Shown: piece after piece, positions 21,294-29,210 of the stretch
How the letters are laid out: each line of letters starts with the position of its first letter
How positions within the stretch are numbered: position 1 is the stretch's first letter
Source: a virus
IMG/VR virus record: IMGVR_UViG_3300025132_000013
Span: 1 to 35,287 of that record
Strand: one strand, 5' to 3'
DNA: 35,287 nt
Translations under genes and position numbers: made by a program
The notes under the pieces: generated by a model
Database searches by the model: none
What the model was told of the DNA's origin: nothing
Seen by the model: only the letters and a program-made list of their open reading frames with translations

Positions 21294-23106
21294 AAAGTGC
21301 CATGGGATTTTGTAATTCTTCTAATGGTTCAAGTACGCCATTCTTCCTAAATAATGTTTTGGTACTGTAATCAACATTGCCAGAATTAGATTTAACAAGA
21401 GCGGCTTTAACTACGCTCATTCTTTCATACGCCACTCGCTGTTCTTCACAAATACGCTCACAATCCTCCACGCTCGCAAGCCACATAGCAATCGCCCACC
21501 GCACGCTGTCGGTAATACTACTTGCACCACGAATCTCTGCTCTATGGCTCATAGCATCATCGCTATCATTTGCTAAAGCACCTTTATTAAGATGATGAAT
21601 AGTAAGGGTAGAACAACCAAGTCTGGCGCTTATGTTTGCACAATAAGAACCCCATAATTGGCCTGCTTCATTACTGCTTGATACATTGCCTGTTGTAAAT
21701 GCTTGGAGAGGATCAAAACAAACCAACTTTAAATTTGGTATGGCTTGCAACTCCTCTACTAACTCCTGCGCTATAGGTGTTATGCCTTCTTCTCTTAACA
21801 GTATCATTGGTTCTTTTTGTTCTGGGACAGGAAATACATAGACTTCATAGGAGGAGTTAAATCTCTTGCCGTTAGGGTCCAGCAAGTCTAATCGCCTATG
21901 TATTTCCATTAAATCATCTTCCGCACAAAATATAACTGTGTTGCCACGCTCTTTCACATCCTTCCCCCACCACCTGCCACCGCACGCCACCGCTAACGCC
22001 AACTGTATGACACTTAGGGACTTACCTACGCCACCAACTGCGGCAAGGATTCCAGGCTTACCAATAGGTATCAATCCGTCTACTAAAAACTTCTGTGCTT
22101 CTGGTTTACCAACAAGATTACGAATCGCATATTTTTGTATGCCTAACTTATGTTCTATTAGTTCAGCTCTAACTTTATCTAAACCATGTTTTAAATACAG
22201 GTCGTTATAATCTCCAACTTCACTAGGCAATCGCACCGCACTATTAACCACAGCACTCGCGCACTCTTGCGCCTTCTTCTCTCCCACTCCACTCTCATCA
22301 TTATCAAGCGCAAGAATAAATCTAGCACCTGTCAGCTTGCGTAAATTAGAGGCTGCATCCAACAAGAAGTTGGCACTAAAAACGCAAGCTACAGGAATTT
22401 GGGTAGCTTCATATACTGAAGCGGCAGTTGAGTAGCCTTCAACTAAAATTAATTTTTCTGTATTGTTTAGATCTTGTAAGGTCGTACCGATTAAAAATAC
22501 ATTACCTTTGATTTCTGAGGCGGAAGCAAATCTTTTCTCCCCTTTTTTGTCTATGTACTGTAGAGAGCGAATCTGTCCTGTGGTATTATATACAGGAACA
22601 ATTAATCTACCGTTTAATTGCTTCAACCCATAACTTTTAACTTTTTTATTCGTGAGATATTCATGGTCAATGGCTTCGTGGCAAATCTTAAACTTTTCTT
22701 GCATTTCAACTGCAACTTCATCTTGTCTTTGCTTCCTTTCGGCACGCGACTTAGCACTAGCCTCTTCCATTTGTTTTTGTAGTTCTTGTCTATCTACAAT
22801 ACTAAGTTGGTTAGTATCTATGCTTGACCACTTGCCCTCAAAACCAGTTTTCCAGTTACCATAAGTGCAGAACATGTGTCCGCCAACCTGGTTGACAGCA
22901 TAATACCCAGACTTCTGACCGCCTGTATCTGGTTTACCGCCTATTGCTTTTACTGGTACTCGTATTATCTCACCAGTAATTTCTAAGAAGTCTACAAGCA
23001 AACCCTGTGCTTGCATCTCGTTTATTAAATCATGTGTACTCTTACCTGTGCTAAAACCAAGGTCGTTATAGAGTATGTCCTTTTTCAGGTACTTTGTTAA
23101 ATCCAT
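21280..23106 (-). CDS. TOPRIM primase/RepA-type helicase
   Basis: This 608-residue protein carries a TOPRIM domain (about residues 215-300) with LILVEGYSTAASVYEA and ALDNDESGVG. A RepA/AAA_25-like ATPase follows, with Walker A AAVGGVGKSL (about 354-364) and a Walker B-like LKLVCFDPLQAF. It should make primers and unwind DNA at the replication fork. I chose the ATG at 23106 because GAG lies about six bases upstream; the ATG at 23124 would add six residues. It overlaps the upstream zinc-cluster gene. No DNA polymerase is seen, so the phage probably relies on the host enzyme. Confidence 0.9.
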   Translation of the reverse strand: MDLTKYLKKDILYNDLGFSTGKSTHDLINEMQAQGLLVDFLEITGEIIRVPVKAIGGKPDTGGQKSGYYAVNQVGGHMFCTYGNWKTGFEGKWSSIDTNQLSIVDRQELQKQMEEASAKSRAERKQRQDEVAVEMQEKFKICHEAIDHEYLTNKKVKSYGLKQLNGRLIVPVYNTTGQIRSLQYIDKKGEKRFASASEIKGNVFLIGTTLQDLNNTEKLILVEGYSTAASVYEATQIPVACVFSANFLLDAASNLRKLTGARFILALDNDESGVGEKKAQECASAVVNSAVRLPSEVGDYNDLYLKHGLDKVRAELIEHKLGIQKYAIRNLVGKPEAQKFLVDGLIPIGKPGILAAVGGVGKSLSVIQLALAVACGGRWWGKDVKERGNTVIFCAEDDLMEIHRRLDLLDPNGKRFNSSYEVYVFPVPEQKEPMILLREEGITPIAQELVEELQAIPNLKLVCFDPLQAFTTGNVSSSNEAGQLWGSYCANISARLGCSTLTIHHLNKGALANDSDDAMSHRAEIRGASSITDSVRWAIAMWLASVEDCERICEEQRVAYERMSVVKAALVKSNSGNVDYSTKTLFRKNGVLEPLEELQNPMALYDQF

Positions 23107-23470
23107 TTGCAGCTCTCTCGTCATCTAACTGCGCTTGCACATTCGCCCAGTTTAGATATTCCCTAACAATAGTTGTAAAGATCCTTTTCCTGTTATCTCT
23201 ATCCCATTTGTGCAATGGTTTTTGATCTTCCTTTCCTGCTAGTTCTAAATAAATATCTTTGGTTTGTGCTATGGAATATTCTATTCCTGTATCATTCAGT
23301 TGTGCTTTGTTGGGTAGTCTTTCTCCCTCCCCAATCTTTTTTAAATGAGCCATACAGCACGCTCCAAGCCAGTGTTCTCCATCCTTTCTTAAAAAAGGCC
23401 CAGCTGGTGCTTTACAATAAGCACACAGCGTGGGTCTGTTCTTACCATCAAAATTAAAATGGTGCGTCAT
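23066..23470 (-). CDS. Zinc-cluster protein in the replication block
   Basis: This 134-residue protein starts MTHHFNFDGKNRPTLCAYCK. It has an LGACCMAHLKK segment and a second half that is helical and basic (KPLHKWDRDNRKRIFTTIVREYL). CxxC...CC-x2-H resembles a zinc site. Its ATG at 23470 overlaps the ssDNA-binding protein gene; an upstream ATG (23500) would add ten residues inside it. It sits between ssDNA-binding protein and primase and may bind DNA or either partner. No named family. Confidence 0.68.
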   Translation of the reverse strand: MTHHFNFDGKNRPTLCAYCKAPAGPFLRKDGEHWLGACCMAHLKKIGEGERLPNKAQLNDTGIEYSIAQTKDIYLELAGKEDQKPLHKWDRDNRKRIFTTIVREYLNWANVQAQLDDERAANGFNKVPEKGHTL

Positions 23471-23948
23471 CCTCGCTCGCCACTGTAGTACCCATTGCAT
23501 CTAAGTCTGCTTCACTAGGACCAGCTTTTATATTGTCGTTCTCCACAGGTTTCGGCTTTTGATTAGTAGCCTGCCAAGTCTTACCCCAATCTTCATTAAT
23601 CTTTAAATAACCATTGTCATCTTTGACTAACTCAGCTGATACACTTTTACCCATGAAGGCAGTAGATGTATCTTTTGGTGGTTCTTTTAAACCCATCGCT
23701 TGCGCCATGAGTAGCATTGACTTAACACCGCTATCTACATACTTGGGATTATCGTGGCCAACAGTAAAGGTATGATTCAATCTGATGCTACTACCATCAA
23801 TCTCGAAATACATCTTGCACCCACGCCATCCGTTTCTACCTTCTACCAACGCTTCTTCTTCGCCTTGCCAATGCAGAACATGTCTACCTGGCTCAACTGC
23901 CGACTTGCCTTCGTTAGAGGCATCTACATTAAAATTTGTTAAATCCAT
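23454..23948 (-). CDS. DUF669-like single-stranded DNA-binding protein
   Basis: This 164-residue protein starts MDLTNFNVDASNEGKSAVEP and has an EALVEGRNGWRGCKMYFEI segment, an FTVGHDNPKYVDSGVKSMLL stretch, a disordered acidic linker and an acidic tail EDDAPF. This fits DUF669, a phage family thought to act like SSB; the acidic tip resembles SSB tails that recruit partners. A strong AAAGGAG lies seven bases upstream. The location between recombination ATPase and primase supports the role. Confidence 0.8.
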   Translation of the reverse strand: MDLTNFNVDASNEGKSAVEPGRHVLHWQGEEEALVEGRNGWRGCKMYFEIDGSSIRLNHTFTVGHDNPKYVDSGVKSMLLMAQAMGLKEPPKDTSTAFMGKSVSAELVKDDNGYLKINEDWGKTWQATNQKPKPVENDNIKAGPSEADLDAMGTTVASEDDAPF

Positions 23949-23961
23949 TTTTTACTCCTTT

Positions 23962-24087
23962 TTAAATCCAACATTTATATTCTGAACACTCATCCTCTTT
24001 TGATCCACAATGACGACAATATCCGTCCTCATCGTATTGTGGCTCATCATCGCAAAAGTGTTCGTTAAGTTCTTTAGTATCAATCAC
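23962..24087 (-). CDS. Tiny zinc-ribbon-like protein (41 residues, GTG start)
   Basis: This 41-codon gene starts with GTG at 24085-24087, whose last two bases and the next A form the stop of the ATPase gene (GTGA overlap). The protein is acidic, with an H-F-C and a YCRHCGSKEDEC-type cluster of four cysteines and ends EYKCWI, suggesting one small zinc ribbon. The exact coupling and cysteine pattern support a real gene. Function is unknown. Confidence 0.65.
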   Translation of the reverse strand: MIDTKELNEHFCDDEPQYDEDGYCRHCGSKEDECSEYKCWI

Positions 24088-24812
24088 TTTAACATTTGCT
24101 CCCTAATGGCTTGCCATTCAAAAGGCATTTCATTATCAAGACCAAATCTATTCTTAGCTTGGAAGCCAGGTGTCTCTTGTGTAAAGATAGTTCTGTCTCC
24201 TTGCTTTAGCTTAGTAGTCATACCACCGCCTTTACCTTTTACTTGGATAGTACCTATCTTGTAATTAGCAAAGAATACCGCGTCACTGTGTTCAATAACC
24301 AAGTCAGCTGCTTTTCTATGCAACTTAATTTGGTGTCTGTCATGTGGTTCGCTTGATGGATCTTCATATCTTCTTACTTCATTATGTGCAATCTGTAAAA
24401 CAGTAAAGCCTTTATCTCGCAACTGATTGAGTAAAGCAAGATACTCTTTCCATATTTCTAAACAAGCGGCATAGCCTTTTCCGTATGCTGGTGAACTGAT
24501 ATCTGGCCAACCATTCTTTTCACAAACATAGTCTTGCATTAAAGTTTCTAACCAATCCAAGCTATCCACTATGACAGTTTTAAATTCGCTATCTTCTTCT
24601 ATTAAAGATTTTAAGTTTCCTTCTAATTCTGTATAAGTTTTAGCTACAGGAAAATGAGGACACTCAATCTTACCAATGCCATCTTCTGCTTGTACTATGA
24701 TTGGTTTGTTCATAGTTGCACCAAAAGATGTTTTACCGATTCCACCAGGACCATACAATACTAAGATTGGTGGTTTTAGTTTTGCCTTTTGCCTAATATT
24801 AGCTAACGACAT
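24084..24812 (-). CDS. RecA-fold ATPase (AAA_24/Sak4-like)
   Basis: This 242-residue ATPase has Walker A YGPGGIGKTSFG (about residues 19-30), a VIVDSLDWLE acidic motif near 79 and an LQIAHNE segment typical of the AAA_24 fold. Phage members include Sak4-like recombination mediators that help anneal or exchange single strands. It is next to a DUF669-like ssDNA-binding protein and a DUF2800 nuclease, the usual recombination trio. It is coupled by TAATG to the 87-residue gene and by GTGA to the tiny zinc-ribbon gene. Recombination role is from context and family memory. Confidence 0.82.
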   Translation of the reverse strand: MSLANIRQKAKLKPPILVLYGPGGIGKTSFGATMNKPIIVQAEDGIGKIECPHFPVAKTYTELEGNLKSLIEEDSEFKTVIVDSLDWLETLMQDYVCEKNGWPDISSPAYGKGYAACLEIWKEYLALLNQLRDKGFTVLQIAHNEVRRYEDPSSEPHDRHQIKLHRKAADLVIEHSDAVFFANYKIGTIQVKGKGGGMTTKLKQGDRTIFTQETPGFQAKNRFGLDNEMPFEWQAIREQMLK

Positions 24813-25075
24813 TATTGCACCTCAATCTTTTTTTCTTCTGCTGGCTCTAATATGTTTTTCATACGAGCTTCATAAGAACCAAGTAAAGTATTTAAGTCGT
24901 CAATATCATTGTTGGCTTTGACAATAAACTCGTCTCTCACTTGTTTTTTCTCCTGCCATCTAGCCATCAACTCTTTTGCATTGTCTGGCATTTCATTTAT
25001 CTTATGTTCTTTGCCATCATCCGCAAACTTAATCGTTGGTTCTTCAACGCTTTCAGTTTTATTTTCTTCTACCAT
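24812..25075 (-). CDS. Small coiled-coil protein in the recombination block
   Basis: This 87-residue protein starts MVEENKTESVEEPTIKFADD and has a helical second half (DNAKELMARWQEKKQVRDEF and then IDDLNTLLGSYEARM). I chose ATG 25075 because GGAG lies seven bases upstream; a longer frame to 25177 would run far into the nuclease gene. It is acidic at the start and coiled afterwards. It may be a partner of the ATPase or nuclease. No family is named. Confidence 0.7.
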   Translation of the reverse strand: MVEENKTESVEEPTIKFADDGKEHKINEMPDNAKELMARWQEKKQVRDEFIVKANNDIDDLNTLLGSYEARMKNILEPAEEKKIEVQ

Positions 25076-25076
25076 T

Positions 25077-25811
25077 TTAGTCTCCCATTTGGTTTTGTTT
25101 ATAGGTATCACACGCATCTTTAGCATTACACCAACGGCATCCGTCTTTGCTATAGTTGTATGTGGGTATTTCCTCAAAGCAAGCTTCAGCAGCTGGCTTT
25201 AAAGTTTCATAGGCCCATTCAACTAAGTTAATAGCTGATATGGAATATGATCTAATAGGACCATCTTTGTGCCAACCTCTTGGTTGTACTATGGTCATTT
25301 GAACTGTGCAGTCATCTCCGTATCTTGATAATGCACCTAGTGCATAGATACGCATTTGTGGGTTGTCTGCCTCTACTGCCCACTTACCAGATTTAAGATC
25401 TATTATCTCTATCATGTCTTTACCAATAAGAATGGCATCTGCTGTTCCCCATAGGTCTGCATGTATTTCTGGCATGTTAACTCTTTCTTCAATCAATGGT
25501 CTTGCTACATCCAAGTCCATCATTCTTTGGTCTATGTAATCTACATAAGTGTTAGCACAATCAATCATCTCTTGGTCTACTGTGATATCAAAGTCCTCTA
25601 CATGGTGTGTTGTGTCTAAGTAGTATTCTTCTAAGGTAAGGTTGTTTAGTCTACCTTTCAGCAATGTCTCAACCATTTCGTGAATTAATGTACCTGTCGC
25701 TGCTGGTATGCCTACTTTATATTCAACCTGCATACTCGCCAAGAGTTGTGGCATGCCAGGGCAAGCCATCCAAATCTTTGCTGCTGAAGGTGAGAGTTTA
25801 GCGTGCGCCAT
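25077..25811 (-). CDS. PD-(D/E)XK exonuclease of the DUF2800 family
   Basis: This 244-residue protein has the DUF2800 opening LSPSAAKIWMACPGMPQLLA, then ATGTLIHEM, GTADAILIG, EIIDLKSGKW and DNPQMRIYALGA. The Asp, Glu and Lys of EIIDLKSG are the PD-(D/E)XK catalytic set. The C-terminal CRWCNAKDAC with an earlier Cys may hold a metal or iron-sulfur cluster, as in Cas4/AddB-like nucleases. It should resect DNA ends for recombination. It overlaps the excisionase-like gene by 14 bases and precedes the coiled-coil gene by one base. Confidence 0.85.
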   Translation of the reverse strand: MAHAKLSPSAAKIWMACPGMPQLLASMQVEYKVGIPAATGTLIHEMVETLLKGRLNNLTLEEYYLDTTHHVEDFDITVDQEMIDCANTYVDYIDQRMMDLDVARPLIEERVNMPEIHADLWGTADAILIGKDMIEIIDLKSGKWAVEADNPQMRIYALGALSRYGDDCTVQMTIVQPRGWHKDGPIRSYSISAINLVEWAYETLKPAAEACFEEIPTYNYSKDGCRWCNAKDACDTYKQNQMGD

Positions 25812-26013
25812 GGACAGAAATATAAGAGTCGTTTTCCATTCTTTTCACATCATCAAGATCGTATTTAATCTTACCGCCAATCTTAAAATAGCTTGGACCT
25901 TGTCCTCTGTACCTTCTATTATCGATTGTTTTCTTGCTGACTCCCCATCTCTCTGCTAGTTCGTCAACTTCTATGGTATTTGATATGTCAAAATTCTTTT
26001 CTAATATTTCCAT
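25798..26013 (-). CDS. Excisionase/MerR-like HTH protein
   Basis: This 71-residue protein contains a winged helix-turn-helix of the HTH_17 (excisionase) type: VDELAERWGVSKKTIDNRRY, then GPSYFKIGGKIKYDLDDVKR. It is first in the leftward replication block, behind promoter 26043-26070, whose -35 lies in a palindrome. It may autoregulate that promoter. No integrase was seen, so a regulatory role is more likely than excision; this is inference. Confidence 0.82.
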   Translation of the reverse strand: MEILEKNFDISNTIEVDELAERWGVSKKTIDNRRYRGQGPSYFKIGGKIKYDLDDVKRMENDSYISVHGAR

Positions 26014-26042
26014 AAATTTCCCTTTTATTAATATTTTTGTTT

Positions 26043-26070
26043 ATAATAAACCAATATTACTAATTATCAA
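26043..26070 (-). promoter_or_regulatory. Leftward promoter for the replication block
   Basis: Read leftward: -35 TTGATA (26065-26070) and -10 TATTAT (26043-26048) with a 16-base spacer, each matching five of six consensus positions. The excisionase-like gene follows with AAGGGAAA near its ATG. Confidence 0.72.
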
Positions 26071-26078
26071 GTAATATT
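26053..26078. repeat. Operator-like inverted repeat AATATTAC-N10-GTAATATT
   Basis: Perfect eight-base arms at 26053-26060 and 26071-26078, separated by ten bases. The central gap contains the leftward -35 box. It lies between two divergent genes, the expected place for a repressor site. The HTH protein encoded just to the left is the natural candidate binder. Confidence 0.7.
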
Positions 26079-26100
26079 TAATAAAATTTGGGAGAAATTA

Positions 26101-26433
26101 ATGATGAATAAAACAGTATACGCACATACTAACATAGGAAACGAAAAGGATTGGGATCAAGAGATAGATAAGCTTGCAACCAATAACCAAGTAGCTGGAA
26201 CGCACTATAAGCAGTCCAAGATACAGCCTATTGATTATATATACGCTAACAACCTGTCTTATAACCTAGGTAGTTGTTTAAAATATATAACCAGAAGTAA
26301 AGGAGAGAAACAGGATAGGGTGACTGACTTGTTAAAAGCCAAACACTTTATAGATCTTGAATTACAGATGGTTTACGGAACAGATGCTAAAGGTAATAAT
26401 ATAGGAGATTATTCAGTAGAAGTTTCTCTATAA
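26101..26433 (+). CDS. DUF3310 protein (T7 gp1.7-like)
   Basis: This 110-residue protein starts MMNKTVYAHTNIGNEKDWDQ and contains the DUF3310 signature: AGTHYKQSKIQPIDYIYANN, LSYNLGSCLKYITRSKG, then DLLKAKHFIDLELQ. In T7 the relative gp1.7 acts in nucleotide metabolism (nucleotide kinase). A GGGAG ribosome-binding sequence lies near the ATG; the next codon is also ATG (26104). It faces away from the excisionase-like gene. Confidence 0.85.
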   Translation: MMNKTVYAHTNIGNEKDWDQEIDKLATNNQVAGTHYKQSKIQPIDYIYANNLSYNLGSCLKYITRSKGEKQDRVTDLLKAKHFIDLELQMVYGTDAKGNNIGDYSVEVSL

Positions 26434-26446
26434 CCATGAGGTAGCT

Positions 26447-26662
26447 ATGAATTTATATGAGTTTGATGATCGTATCTTAAACGAAAGGAACGGAAGAAAG
26501 CCTATATATGTAAACAAACATCTTGCTAAAAAGTTTAAGGATTTTTGTGAGAGCGAACAGAAAGAACCACACAAGGTGGTTGAGTATCTAATATCTTTGG
26601 GTATGAACTCTGTAAAGCATTACGAAGAACCTAAAGTGTCTGTTGACATCGAAGCTCTTTAA
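26447..26662 (+). CDS. Small basic protein, possible ribbon-helix-helix
   Basis: This 71-residue protein starts MNLYEFDDRILNERNGRKPI and has a PIYVNKHLAKKFKDFCESEQ helix and VVEYLISLGMNSVK. A strand followed by two helices suggests a ribbon-helix-helix regulator, but the fit is only moderate. GAGGT lies upstream of its ATG. It overlaps the convergent nuclease gene by 32 bases. It follows DUF3310 by 13 bases. Confidence 0.65.
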   Translation: MNLYEFDDRILNERNGRKPIYVNKHLAKKFKDFCESEQKEPHKVVEYLISLGMNSVKHYEEPKVSVDIEAL

Positions 26663-27044
26663 ATAGGTTTTTGGTATTCTCTAGCGTGTCCCACGCTTGA
26701 ACATCCTCGTCTTTAAAACTTATCTGCTTTAAACCATTTGGAAACATAAACTTAACTGTTTGATGTTTTAAAGCAACCAAAGCATAAACATCTATAGCAT
26801 TTTCTGAATAGAATCTTTCTTTGGTATAAGCACCACGCCTAAAGTCATATATCCATGACACTCTACAGTTTTGTATTTTAGATTGTGTTTTAACCTGGCA
26901 CTTATATAGAGTATGGTCAACATCAAAGATGATGTCTGCCTCCGCGCTGTGTGGAACTATCATTACAGTGTCTGCGTGTAAAGAAAGTAGCGAGGCTACT
27001 AGGTATTCTCCAGATCGGCCAACTCTTTCAGATTGGCGTGGCAT
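26631..27044 (-). CDS. PD-(D/E)XK endonuclease-like protein
   Basis: This 137-residue protein has a VGRSGEYLVASLLS helix, a conserved AEADIIFDVD and the catalytic YKCQVKTQSK motif: Asp in the second and Gln-x-Lys in the third fit the PD-(D/E)XK fold as in archaeal Holliday junction resolvases and PDDEXK_5-type endonucleases. It is the last gene of the leftward late unit and lies four bases after the ejection protein. A role in resolving concatemers for packaging is possible. Substrate unknown. Confidence 0.75.
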   Translation of the reverse strand: MPRQSERVGRSGEYLVASLLSLHADTVMIVPHSAEADIIFDVDHTLYKCQVKTQSKIQNCRVSWIYDFRRGAYTKERFYSENAIDVYALVALKHQTVKFMFPNGLKQISFKDEDVQAWDTLENTKNLFKELRCQQTL

Positions 27045-27048
27045 GAGT

Positions 27049-29208
27049 TTATTCTAGTAAAGGCTGTGGTTGAGAAAGAGATTGTAAATATTCCTGTCTT
27101 TGCAATCTTTCAGTTGTTGGGGAAACGCTGTTTATAATATTTAAGGTATATTGTATTGCTTGTTTTGATTGTGGATTTGTTTTACCCAGCATAACTAAAG
27201 TAGCTACAGCGTCATCGTTTGCCATGATTTTTCCTAACTCACCCATTGCACGCGCAGATTTAAATTCTCCATACTTTGTTGCCAACCTAACCAATGGATT
27301 AAAAGTTTTCATCATGGCCAAATCTTTAGCGAGTGTCCTTGCCGCAATACCCTGGACATCAAATCCAGGTTTATTAATATTAGAAATTCTACCAGTTCTA
27401 TCTAAAATATTAATCATATTTTCAAAACCAACTTTAAAATCTTTTCTATTTACTCCGTGCGCATCTGCAACATTATCTATAACAGTTAAAAAATTATTTC
27501 TTTGTTTGCCAGTTTTTGCAATTGATTCTATTAATTTGAAGCCTTGACTTAAATCCTCGCCTTGTTTAACAATTGGAAAAGCGTTATTAATTGCATTTCT
27601 AAAATATAAATTTGCAATTTGTTTTGTTGCTTCTGGATTAACAGCATTTAATGTTTTTAATGTATTGTTTATATCTACACTGTCTGCTTTTGCAGAATTA
27701 AAAATAAATTTTTCTATTGTATTTAAATCTATACCTTCTTTTGCTAATGTACCAGTATTATCTTTTATAATATTAACTACATTTTTTGTTAAATCTTCGT
27801 AAACTTGATTGGCTTTTCTATAATTTGTATTTGTATTTAGTTGGCTTTTTAATACATCTAAAGCACCAGATCCGTCTGAGTTAAATAATTTTGCACCTAA
27901 ATCTTTTTGCACAAATCTTCTTGGGTCCGCAACATTTTTTCTAGAGTCCTGTACGGCATCTCTGTAAGTTTTAAAGGTTGAGTCTAACTTATTTATATTA
28001 GTTACAGGAACTGTATATTTGACACCATCATCTATGCCTTCTTTAACAATTAGTTCTTTTCTTATTTGTTTTAATTTTCTTTGATTCAAACTATTAGGTG
28101 AAGAATCTGCAATTAAATTATCAATGTTTTTTATAATATTTAAAACCTGTCCTGGTGCTATTGTTTCAACATTTGAAAGTCTATAACCTTGATTAAATGC
28201 TTCCTGCGATCTTCTTTTTTCAGAACTAGTAATAGCTGATTTTGCTGTTTTTTGTATTGATTCTAAAACCCTTCTTTGACTTTCTGGTATATCTGCAATT
28301 TTTGCAGCCTTGCTTGTAGCTAAATTTAAAGCATCAACAGGCCTTCCTTTTATAGATTCATATATGTATGGTCCACCTTTTTCACTTCTTAATACATCTT
28401 GCGTTAATTGGTTTACCAATTTGTTATCTAAAGTTTCACCAGGTAAAAGCTTTATGCCTTCTGTTTTTGCTAAATTTTCTAACTTTATTGCTTCATCTAG
28501 TTCAGCTTTATCTATTCCCTTTAAAGATTTTTCTGATAATCCAGCAGCCGTAGATGGACCAAACAACTTACCAGTAGCTATTGCAAAAGGTAGTGTTATG
28601 CCAGTCGCTGTAAGAGGACTGCCTGTTGCGCTTTCTACAGTTTCATAAACACCGCCAGAAGCAGCACCCAAACCAAGACCAAACTTTCTTGCTTGTTTTG
28701 TTTTTCCTAAAATACCAGGAGCTGCAAATTCTGGTATAGTTTTTAAATAACCACCCATTGTAGTTTGTGGATCATATTCACCAACCTCTTTCAAACCTGG
28801 TACAAACTCTTCTACCTTTTCTCTAACTTCAGCAGATGTTGGAAATATTTTTGCTGGTTCTGTTTTTTTGCCAGTAACTAATTCTCTTATTGGAGTTGTC
28901 AAAAATTTACCAAACCTACCTGGTATTGCTTTTCCTAATTGTTCTATATCACCAGCCGCACCAGGTATATATGACAAACCCATATATGCACCACCTGCTG
29001 CCGATCTTAAATAATCTTCTGCTTGTTCTTTTCTAGTTAAAGGGGTTGGTTGTTCTTCTATTGTTTCTTTTAAACCAACCTGTTTGTAAAAATCATTAAT
29101 TGGTATATCTGAATAAAATTTACTATGTAAAGCATCTACAAGCTGTTTATCAGACAAGTCTGTATATTGTGGGTATTTTTGTCTAACCTCTTGTATGGTT
29201 ATTGCCAT
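27049..29208 (-). CDS. Large internal virion (DNA-ejection) protein
   Basis: This 719-residue protein begins MAITIQEVRQKYPQYTDLSD, then ALHSKFYSDIPINDFYKQVG, a common N-terminal module of large phage ejection and tail-tape-type proteins. A hydrophobic Gly/Ala stretch follows (AAGGAYMGLSYIPGAAGD). The rest is long helical domains rich in Lys, Asn and Leu with no lytic transglycosylase signature I can see. It is the last and largest of three or four consecutive ejection-type genes, like T7 gp16. It would leave the virion at infection to form a channel. Confidence 0.8.
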   Translation of the reverse strand: MAITIQEVRQKYPQYTDLSDKQLVDALHSKFYSDIPINDFYKQVGLKETIEEQPTPLTRKEQAEDYLRSAAGGAYMGLSYIPGAAGDIEQLGKAIPGRFGKFLTTPIRELVTGKKTEPAKIFPTSAEVREKVEEFVPGLKEVGEYDPQTTMGGYLKTIPEFAAPGILGKTKQARKFGLGLGAASGGVYETVESATGSPLTATGITLPFAIATGKLFGPSTAAGLSEKSLKGIDKAELDEAIKLENLAKTEGIKLLPGETLDNKLVNQLTQDVLRSEKGGPYIYESIKGRPVDALNLATSKAAKIADIPESQRRVLESIQKTAKSAITSSEKRRSQEAFNQGYRLSNVETIAPGQVLNIIKNIDNLIADSSPNSLNQRKLKQIRKELIVKEGIDDGVKYTVPVTNINKLDSTFKTYRDAVQDSRKNVADPRRFVQKDLGAKLFNSDGSGALDVLKSQLNTNTNYRKANQVYEDLTKNVVNIIKDNTGTLAKEGIDLNTIEKFIFNSAKADSVDINNTLKTLNAVNPEATKQIANLYFRNAINNAFPIVKQGEDLSQGFKLIESIAKTGKQRNNFLTVIDNVADAHGVNRKDFKVGFENMINILDRTGRISNINKPGFDVQGIAARTLAKDLAMMKTFNPLVRLATKYGEFKSARAMGELGKIMANDDAVATLVMLGKTNPQSKQAIQYTLNIINSVSPTTERLQRQEYLQSLSQPQPLLE

Positions 29209-29210
29209 TA

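Noticed and set aside
24812-25177. Longer start for the 87-residue coiled-coil gene
   Set aside because: The first 34 residues are the antisense-frame reading of the nuclease gene end; ATG 25075 has GGAG upstream.
25798-26013. Excisionase as evidence of lysogeny
   Set aside because: No integrase or attachment repeat was seen; HTH_17 proteins often act as regulators.
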